From contig NZ_OZ038525.1 in NCBI RefSeq assembly GCF_964036645.1, forward strand, positions 911,001 through 975,000: DNA of 64,000 nucleotides, read 5' to 3'. Numbering within the stretch: the first letter of the stretch is position 1; each line of letters begins with the position of its first letter. The notes under the pieces are model-generated. The model ran no database searches and was not told the DNA's origin. It worked only from the letters and a program-made list of their open reading frames with translations. This DNA is from Tenacibaculum sp. 190524A02b. Lineage in GTDB: Bacteria; Bacteroidota; Bacteroidia; Flavobacteriales; Flavobacteriaceae. Shown here in pieces: positions 37,901-44,900 of this stretch. The position numbers and the translations under genes were made by a program.

Positions 37901-38852
37901 AACAGCGCAATTAAAAAAAGTAGCTCAATTAAATGGAATAACTTTAAACACAATACTTCAAACAGCTTGGACATTAACGTTAGCTCAGTTTAATGGAGTT
38001 AAGGATGTATTGTATGCCACAACTTTTTCAGGAAGATTACCAGCGATAGAAGATGTTGATCAAGTTTCAGGAATGTTAATTAACAGCTTACCTTTAAGAG
38101 TAAATTTACACAACCAATATGAAACTATTTTAGAATTATCTAAAAGAATACAAAACACTGTATTAGAACTTCACGATTATCAGTTAGTTGAATTAAATGA
38201 AACATACAAAGCAGCCAAATTAGATGTGTCTAAGCGATATTTTGATTCAATTTTAGTATTCGAAAATTATGCTAATGATTCCAATACAGATCACAGTTTG
38301 ATTCAAATGGGAGAAACAACAGCATATGAGCATACTAATTTCCCTTTAAGTCTTGTAATTATGCCAGAAGAGGAAATACTGATAAGATTATCGTACCAAA
38401 ATCATATTTATTCAGAGGGTAAAATAGTTAGATTATTAAATCAGCTGGAAACTGTACTTAATCAAATGGTAGATAATATTAATGATTCGGTATTACAATC
38501 ATTATATGTAAATCAAAATGAAGTAGATTTTAAAATTGATAGTAAAAATATAAGAATACATACATTATATGAAGATCAAGATGAAGTCTATAGAGTTTTG
38601 AATCAAGAAGAAGGATCTCAAATTTTTATTTTGAATGAATCATTAGAAGAAATTAAAAATACAGAACAAATAGGTGAAATTTATTTATCTATCAATAACC
38701 CAATTGAAAGCTGTGGAGATTGGGGAGAATGGATGGATGAAAATAAAATAGAAAACCCAATATTTAAAGATTCGTATTTATATCCAACAGGAGATACAGG
38801 TAAATGGAATAAAGATTCTACAATACAAATTCTAGAACTGGAAGAATACTAG
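28920..38852 (+). CDS. nonribosomal depsipeptide synthetase 1: AL-KR-T-C-A-T-E-C-(truncated A)
   Basis: 3310 residues. An acyl-ligase (AMP-binding) domain (about 80-650) has LLTSGTTGKPK (Ser268), the MPLDHVGG signature and its own A10-like GKKQRAA. It resembles the PksJ/BaeJ loading ligase, from memory, and lacks the amino-acid FDxxxxE element. A PKS-type ketoreductase (about 660-1110) has GGLGGVG at 874-880, Ser1006 and Tyr1019. T1 has Ser1214. C1 has HHIVSDG at 1407. The A domain (about 1715-2215; TSGSTG around 1884) shows FDTFTLE and NGYGPTENSVF. T2 has Ser2271. An epimerisation domain (about 2300-2750) has all signatures: SPIQEWF, HHLVVDGISW (2453), LEGHGRE, RTVGWFTTAYP and FNYLG. A D-donor type C domain has HHIILDGWS at 2901. 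A truncated A domain ends the protein (3213-3310). Predicted output: a hydroxyacyl-D-aminoacyl chain. This is the first gene of a seven-gene unit. Confidence 0.93.
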   Translation: MTIFKNKKGNIQLPLLLNLKEEKTNLKELSINKALIYEKCIKSEVRKIKIDSLVNIEKKVQSEINTNQQRSISWPSNSPLSLVKGEELIMPSDHVFKLESLLDKAANTSDSKGVYFVNGENEECFISYRMLYTKAQQRAFSLKNKGVQKEDIIIMQYHENDEFLITFWALIFIGAIPTPMGILKDLRIESSDVKRLKNVSELLGFPKILCDDLQEEKLKNVLQVWDELFEEDYKNPVVINTDSLKNEGILEPNYKIDSDSITLHLLTSGTTGKPKCVQHSHRTLCNHVVINSKGFELEEDSVHLNWMPLDHVGGIVMSHLQALYKQCVQVQINVNLFGAQPLRWLDWIEKYKITHTWSPNFSFNIITQHINNQKERNWDLSSLKSILNAGEQVTSVVCHDFLKALAKFGLKDSVMQPGWGMSETSSVMTINDKITAFETKSGIQGIVGFTEEGVAIPSEENSINKQLLVEIGRPLPGISIRIVNDELEVVPQGVKGKLQISSPTLMRGYRNNEKANKESFIGDGWMDTGDIAFMVDNRLTISGREKDMIIINGINYACYDIEEICESVFGVEENWSVACSIPNAEDGSDILAIFFVCSGTEPTFMSGVITQIKEKITTQLGINPDLIIPIEKKDIPKTNIGKKQRAAVIKNYLDNKFIEGESFYQTNNNSKNTILNWFSHIDWKEKELATNTTKSQLLIWSKSPNWDTVQEVKVFEKWENLIAELNNSNKRKSIIIDFTNMEENLELQFLEIIKAFDTVKSVIDKILVITKNLIPYSQKNRISKTSGVSGLIKTLPHEFEHIKLTTQLDVDVFNEKLIHKAIKEAFNEKENSLVLIRDDKRYEFGLKKSKAVEDVGLINKELPLDKDGLYLITGGLGGVGFRLAQFLIEELNAKVIISGRKAKETLKGEALDKWNTLQGLTSNVYYTNVNIASFEEFEEEIKNIETKYNQSLKGIFHFAGIIQEILLKDLTKSQLEEMYLAKVIGTKSLSKLLNSRNECILVTTSSARAIKSGMTVGTYAAASDFVENYTTKLYEEGKKAYCFSWSLWDGVGMGKDLAIKQVLASRGYLSMPIEKAFASMLIGLKLSQPVTYVGLDSSAKEIASLTQEITQEKEIKTLLFTTDDNNLEITKVLKEFREEDKSSSLHVLRVTQIPYKENGEVDTERIESLLLAKQKQFQAPESITEQQLSEIWKSILNVDSVSKTDNFFSLGGDSLKATRLITKIKEEFNTIVKIEQLFELAELQSLAKLIDTNSEESNQLKIEVKEKRSYPCKLPMSLAQKRQWFTYMYAPESPLYVNAFSLIFNGKLNIEILKSSLNAIVERHEGLRTNFNIDSGSNLWQIIKEPYIVDLDVIDVSLLPIQEQEYKINKLRNKESNKIFFLEEDTMLRCKLIKLSEEKNELLFSIHHIVSDGWSAGVFVRDLQALYTAKASNLNIELPELAFQPADFGIWQENNCNIGTYDESIAYWKNQLSDKPKVLDFPFDYIRPASQTYNGTAQILSLDTNLSRRLKEFSEEKGCTLYMTMMSAFAILIKQYARQEEVVLGSLIANRQNATIEKLIGFFVNTLAISFDMSKSLSFEEFLQQTKQVILNAWKHQDVPFDRLIDELEVEREASMHPLFQFLFVQQNAHEQKVDLGELDAEFIIHDQEATRFDLECHIFDREAYVDVKIIYNTDLFNPETINQFLHQYETILNSVISSPNLSINEQRVLPKTQEHTILNVWNKEINFKTKEATVQELWYKQVEERGDAIALKGLKRTYSYQWVDTFTNTIASIIQNKGIKSKTPIGLLFDREDELYLSILATVKLGAVYVPIDPSYPEERIKWIIEDTKTPIILCSNHLEGEAKKYGDNILIVDTDFNYQQESTNLSSTINNTEDPIYINYTSGSTGKPKGVVVPQRGVLRTVVDNEYYDIDESDVFLQLGNPTFDTFTLEIWGAWLYGGKLVVIKKNDILDIGKLANVIEKEQVTGGFMTVTLFNSLIEYKPEAIKSYKCLLVGGEAISVSHIKKALNYLPKGLMNGYGPTENSVFTTTYPISNVKERQPSIPIGYPLRDSRVYILNENKELVPPGVPGIIYGAGKGVALSYLNNPEITQEQFIDDTFVGQGLMYNTGDVGRWLPDGSIEYLGRLDKQVKIRGHRIECGEIEARINEYLEVKDSVVEVFVDKTGNKKLAAWIVFNNEDKISELESYLSEELPGYMIPSYYTVIHEIPLNSNGKVDRKQLPEPELNTINNEELVQPETKKQLILSEVWKEVLGLNNVSIKSEFFSLGGDSIVVVQMISKLMIKGYQIKPKQVFQLKTIEKLAEVMVPLTKKNLKDQEQLKGNVSLSPIQEWFFNFNKEEVNYWNLPVLVSLKTKPSKEDLQTALDKLAMHHDMLRAKYEKNITGNWEQIISENVNPITIDFIDLTNEKNQENELLKHAEEVQKTLNIEEGALCKAIVYEVNKNDIKLFLCMHHLVVDGISWRILIEDLFLLLENPQVKLPPKTSSFKSWQETLNIYKNEQLKDQKDYWKSIQERIENQKLLPEIDFSKKDREGDAFEEIVSLTSEETSSLINEVNQVYKTAYNDILLTALSKAVHELTSIEDIIVTLEGHGREDVNDAIDISRTVGWFTTAYPSSIVHNHEASLKEQILNIKDTLRSIPEKGLGYGLLDKKEEVKSQLCFNYLGRLDQSEESFELAPKATGKFHAPRAVRPYPIELNCWVNDAIFTVKVTTPGYTTKYKSLGELFIKNLKIIINHCLTTNEFSYQTVDFDSVQLSEKELNLLPSGIKDVYPLTKNQEGMLYQHINYPKAKVYFTQVKQELKGKVNRNILQKAIEQVVNNYDNLRTQFIWENFRVPVQLVHNNVSVDLKYTNLTNNDKQKDLEEFFNNDLDNPFNLAQLTTPRFNLIELEKEQSLLVLSFHHIILDGWSLFLVLNAIIDTYHNLSNNNTYKLKTNFKSSFKDFILNYNNTSINETFWLKYLRGIEPIPELSPELREKGLMEKIQQESVTINTYKTAQLKKVAQLNGITLNTILQTAWTLTLAQFNGVKDVLYATTFSGRLPAIEDVDQVSGMLINSLPLRVNLHNQYETILELSKRIQNTVLELHDYQLVELNETYKAAKLDVSKRYFDSILVFENYANDSNTDHSLIQMGETTAYEHTNFPLSLVIMPEEEILIRLSYQNHIYSEGKIVRLLNQLETVLNQMVDNINDSVLQSLYVNQNEVDFKIDSKNIRIHTLYEDQDEVYRVLNQEEGSQIFILNESLEEIKNTEQIGEIYLSINNPIESCGDWGEWMDENKIENPIFKDSYLYPTGDTGKWNKDSTIQILELEEY

Positions 38853-38871
38853 ATTAAATAACATACATATA

Positions 38872-38925
38872 TCATAACCCTTTCTTTTTCTTACCTATTT
38901 AATAGGTGAGAAGGAGGAGTTATGA
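38872..38925 (+). other. large intercistronic hairpin with a buried Shine-Dalgarno and 4-codon frame
   Basis: A pyrimidine-rich arm (38882-38897) pairs over 16 consecutive positions, including G-U pairs, with a purine-rich arm (38903-38918) around TTTAA. After a 3-nt bulge, TCATAAC (38872-38878) pairs with GTTATGA (38919-38925). The 3' arm contains AAGGAGG (38911-38917), 4 nt before ATG ATC CAA ATT TAA (38922-38936). No T-run follows. The real start of the next gene is 30 nt beyond this mini-frame. Confidence 0.6.
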
Positions 38926-38966
38926 TCCAAATTTAAACCAAACACAAACTTAAATCATTACTATAT

Positions 38967-41900
38967 ATGTTAACAACAAAGACTAAAAAAGGGTCGAGCC
39001 TTATAAGGGTTAATGGAAAAAGATTTGATCTTTTAAAAATGACTTACGAGTTAATCGCAACTACTCAGGTAAAGAACGCCTATCTTTTTCCTGTTAAAAA
39101 AGACAAAGAAATAATAGCTGTAGTGGCTTGTATTGTTTCTGAAAGTTTGATAGATATCTCAGATCTTACTCATATTGATGGCTTTTATAAGTTAAAAGAC
39201 AAATTACATTTTATTCATAAAGATGTATTGCCACTAACATCTGGTGGTAAGATTGATGAATTAAAATTAAAAGAAGAGCTAGATGAACATATAAACAATC
39301 TTGTTACTACAAGCTATCATACCCCAGAATTGAATGATAGTAGTTTATTATTGAAAGAAGTTACAAGTTATATACCACCATTGCATCAATGGGATATTTC
39401 TTTAAATCCTTTTAAAGAGGTTTCTTATACTCATAAGGAAGATTATTCATTAAATGGTGAAATAGCAAAGAACATTCCTATGGCTCATACGGTAGGTCAA
39501 CAACTTAAATTACCAGAAAATGCGCCTAAAACATTAAAAGACTCTTTAATAATTACAGCAGAAAAATACCCAGAAAGAGGAATCCAATTTATTTTAGGAG
39601 ATGGAAGTAGAGACTTTATTAATTATAAAGATTTGCTAGTAAGAGCAAAAAAAGCCTTAGCTGTATATAGAAACCAAGGATTAAAACCGGGAGATACTGT
39701 GATTCTTAATATACTAGACAATAGATCTTTTATAGAAGCTTATTGGGGATGTATTTTAGGAGGTTTTTTACCAACTCCAGTAGGAGCAATTAGTGAGTTT
39801 AAGAAAGAAAATGCCATAGTTCAAAGATTAGCAAATGTATGGAAGTTATTAAAGAAACCTTTAGTAGTTGTAAACCAAGGTGATTTAGATAAATTAAATT
39901 CAATAGAAGAAATTTGGGGAGAACACCCGTTAGTAGGGATAGAAGCAGAAGATTTTACGAATGCGATTCCAGATGAAAATTTATTTGATGCTCAACCAGA
40001 TTCACCCGCTATTCAATTATTAACTTCAGGTAGTACAGGAGTTCCTAAATGTATTTTACATAGAAATAGAACCTTGGTTAATAGAATGTGGAGTAGTAAA
40101 ACTCAAGATTTTGGAAAAGAAGATGAAGTTTCATTGAGTTTTCTTCCAATGGATCACGTAGGAGGCTCATTAATGTTTTCTGCAAGAGATGTTTACTTTG
40201 GGTATCATCAAATAAATGTAAAAGTAAACCAATTTTTAGAAGACCCTATAAAATTACTAGATTGGGTAGATGAGTTTAAAGTAACCATGACCTGGGGAGC
40301 TAATTTTGTTTTCGCACTCGTAAATGAATATGAAAATGAAATTCAAAAAGGTAGTTGGAACTTATCAAGTTTGCATCATATTATGAACGCAGCTGAAGCA
40401 GTAACGACAAATGTTTGTCAGAAATTTTTAGAATTATTGACTCCTTTCGGGCTACCAAATAGCGCCATGCAACCAAGTTTCGGTATGTCAGAAACCAGTT
40501 CATGTATTTTGGTAAATCATGAAATGAGAGCAGGAATTAAGTCATCAGGAGTGGCAATTGTAGAAAAAAGCTCTATGAATGGTTTATTAAAAATAGCCGA
40601 CTCTGAAGAGATAGAAAAAGGTATTGATGAAACGGCATATACTTCATTACCACATTGTGGTAAGATAGCCCCAGGATCTGAAGCAAGAATTACAGATAAA
40701 CAAAATAATATAATTCCTGAAGGAGTTATAGGACGTTTGCAAATAAAAGGAGCTACAATAATGGACGGTTATGTAGATAATCCTAAAGCAAATAAAGAAG
40801 CTTTTGTTGGAGATGGATGGATGAATACAGGTGATTTAGGATTCATTTTAAATGATAATGTATATATAACAGGAAGAGAAAAAGATTTAATTATTATCAA
40901 TGGCGCCAACTTTCTATCTTTTGAAATAGAGGCAGTTGTTGATGAACTTGCAGGAGTTAAAAATACCTTTTCTGCAGCTACAGGTATTTTTGACCCAATA
41001 GAAGAAACAGAAAAGTTAGTAGTTGTATATGTTCCTGAAGTAGAAAAGACATTAGAAGAAGAGCTTATAACAATAGAAGCAATAAAAAAGAGTATTTTAA
41101 GAAGTTTTGGATTAGAAGCTAGTTATGTAATTCCAGTAACAAAAGAAGATTTTCCTAAAACAATAAGTGGAAAAATACAAAGAGCAAAAATAAAAAATCG
41201 TTTTACAACAAATATTTATGACAAAGCAATTAAAGCAATTGATGTATTAGAGAAAAATAAAAGAACAATACCACAATGGTTTGCTAAACCAGAATGGCAG
41301 CTTAAAAAGTTAACGAATTTTAAAACAAAACAAAAAATAGGTAAACGTTTATTATTGGTAAATCAAAATGTAAACGTTGATGATTTTATTACAGAAAACA
41401 CTATTGTAGTTCAAAAAGGTGAGGACAATGGCATCAAAGATACTTTACAGGGTCAAACTTATGTCATCAATCCTTTATCAAAAGAAGGTTATGCATTACT
41501 AAGTAATTCGTTAAGAGAAGAAAAAATATGTGAAATAATCTACTTATGGTCATACCAAAAAGAAGTAACCCCTGTTAATATAGCACTTGGAAATCTTCAT
41601 TATATGTTACAAAGCTTACAGTCTTGTTTTTCAGATAATGCAAGATTAGTAGTTGTTGTAGAAGATAGAGGAGAAGTAAGTCAATATTTAGGTGAAAACG
41701 AAGCTTTAATAGGATACGTAAAAACCTTAAATATTGAGCAAGAAATTATAAAGGCTCAATTAATTAGCTTAGATAAAATAGATAGGCAAGCTTGTAACGA
41801 TATTCATGAAGAAATTCAGCAACCACTAATAGATGAAATTATATCATGGAGAGATTATAATCGATTTGTTTTTAAAATTGAAGCATTAAAAGAAGCAGAG

Positions 41901-44900
41901 ATAAAATCAAAACTATTATTACCTAATACAGAACAGTTTTACAATCAAAAGTGGTATATAACAGGAGGTTTTGGAGGTATTGGTGAAGTTTTGGTACCAC
42001 ATTTATTAAAAAAATACAAACTCAAGCTGGTTGTTTTAGGAAGAAAAGCATTATCGGAAGAAAGGGAAGTTTTGTTACAAAAATGGCAAAAAGTAGGTGA
42101 TGTTTCTTATGAAAAAATAGACTTTGAAAGTGAAAAAGGAATAGAAAATGTAATAACCAATTCAAATGAAGAAATACAAGGTGTTTTTCACTTAGCAGGA
42201 GCTTCATTAAATGAAAGTTTTGAAGAACCTCAAAACTACTCAGTATTGGAGCAACCATGGGGATATGTAGAAAGACAAATAAATGTAAAAGTAACTATTG
42301 CTGATAAAATTTTAAAAGCATTAGGAAAGCAAAAAAACAAAAGTCTTTTTGTACAATTTTCATCTGTTAATGCTTTTTTTGGAGGAAATGGTTTTAGTGC
42401 TTATTCAGCAGTTACATCATATCAATCAGGTTTAGCTAATCAATCACTATTTGAAAATGTATCTATAAAGACTATAGATTGGAGTGCTTGGGAAAAAATA
42501 GGAATGAATAAAGCTAATGAAACTTCACTTTTAGCTAAACAGAGAGGTTTTTTAAGTATTAATCCTTCCAGTGGTTTAATAAGTTTTGATGTGGCAATGC
42601 AGCTTGATGAATCAAGAGTCATGGTAGGTTTAGACTTGAATAATAAGTATATTATACAAGAAACAATAAATAATGAAACAGAAATAGTACCTGTATTATA
42701 TACTACAAAACCGAATGCTCTAGAAGTTTTAATACAAAATGTAAGTGATCAAAATAGGTTATCATGGTTAAATAATATTCAGACTTTACAACTGGATACA
42801 ATGCCTAAATTGACTGATGGTACTATTAATTCAAAACAACTTTTACACCTTGATATAAAACAAAAAGTTAGAGAAATACAACCTTTAGAAGGTGAGGTAC
42901 AAATAGCAATAGCAAAACTTTGGTCAGAAGTATTAGAAGTACAAATAACAGATGCAAAAGCAAATTTCTTTGATTTAGGAGGACATTCAATAAAAGCCAT
43001 TCAATTAATATCAAAAGTTAATGATGCTTATAAAACGAATATAAATATGGCACAGTTATTTGAAAATGCTGTACTATATAAATTTGTTGATTTTATTTCT
43101 GGACAAAAAGAAATAGATTACCAAAAAATAGCTAATTATGGTAAAACGGATTACTATCCACTTAGTCATGCTCAAAAAAGAATATGGACACTTATTGAAT
43201 TAGAAGGCCAGAGTAAGTTGTATAATATTTTAGGCGCATGGAAAATTAATGGAAGTATTAATGTAGGAAAGTTAGAGGCTATTTTAAGTATTATATCAAG
43301 CAGACATCAAAGTTTACATTTAGGATTTAAACAGGTAAATGGCGAACCTGTAATGTTTGAAAAGGATGATGCAAAAATACCTTTAGAATTTATAGACTTT
43401 ACTACAGTTCCTGAAATGTTAATTGATAAAACTTTAGACGATTTAATAACACAAGAAAGTGGAGTAGAATATGATTTAGAAAAAGGAGACTTAACGCGTG
43501 TTAAGTTAGTTAAGATTAAAGAAAATCAGCAAATATTATTAATAGGTCAGCATCATATTATCTCTGATGGTTGGTCATTAAATCAACTGATTGAAGAAAT
43601 TAATGATTTATATAATGATGCAACTGTAGAATTTACTGAAAGTCGTATTGATTATACCGATTATGTGTATTGGGAAAAAGAACAAGATACTAATGATGAA
43701 CAAAATTATTGGATAAATAGATTAAAAGACTATGCTACTATTCTTGAATTACCAATAGATAATGTTAGACCAGCTTTGTATGAGTATACAGGAGATACAC
43801 AAATAATTAATTTACCAGAGCAATTACAAAAAGATTTAAGACTATTAGCAAAAGAAAAACAAACTTCTTTATATAATTTATTATTTACAGCTTATGCAAT
43901 CTTTATTAGTAAAATTAGTAATAATAACGACTTATTAATTGGTACTCCTGTTGCAGGAAGAAATCATAAAGATTTGAATGATGTTATTGGTATGTTTGTT
44001 AATACGTTACCTATAAGGTTTCAAATAGATAATCAGTTAAGTTTTGAAGAAAACCTAGAAAAGAATATGGTTACACTTCAACAAGATTTAACAAATGATA
44101 ATTATCCTTTTGACGAATTATTGTCAGATTTAAATTTAGAAAGAGATTTAAGCAGACCACCATTAATTCAAACATTATTCGGCTTCTTAAGTGCAGATTT
44201 ATCTATAAACTTTGCAGGATGTAAAGCTTCACCATTACATGTTAAACATAAAATTTCAAAATTTGAATTATCAGTTCAAATACTAGATCAAGTAGACCAA
44301 ATAGCTGTTAGTTTTGAGTACAATACAAGTTTATTTAAACATGATACTATTCATAATTGGCAAAACTTATTTGTTCAATTATTAAAAGAGATCAGTAAGT
44401 CTTCTTCAGCACCTGTATATAAATACACGATGCTTTCTAATGAAGATAGAATACAAGTAACAGAAACATTTAATAAAACCGAAACACCATACCCTAAAGA
44501 AAGTACAATCTATGAACAATTCTCATTACAGGTAAATAAAAACCCACAAGCTATAGCTGTACAGTTAGAAAATAAATCTGTAACCTATAAAGAGCTAGAT
44601 GAAAAAGTAAATAAATGGTCGAAAAGTCTACAGTTAAAAGGTATTGAAAGTGGAGAGGTTTTAGCAATTTGTGCCAAAAGCTCTTTAGAACAAATAATAA
44701 TCTTGTTAGCCACACAACAAATAGGAGCAACCTATGTAGCACTAGATTACGAACTACCTTTAGAGAGGAGACAATTTATTTTAGAAGATTCCAATGCTAA
44801 GTTTTTAATAATTCAGCCAGAGTTAAATAATACCATACAGTGGAATGATTTTCCAATAATTGAATTAACAGAAGAGCCAAATGATTATTCAGAATCAAAT

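Noticed and set aside
38556..38852. Synthetase 1 end explained as a sequencing frameshift in an intact A domain
   Set aside because: About 300 residues of A-domain core are absent from all frames between the two genes (only 114 bp separate them), so it is a real deletion, not a frameshift.
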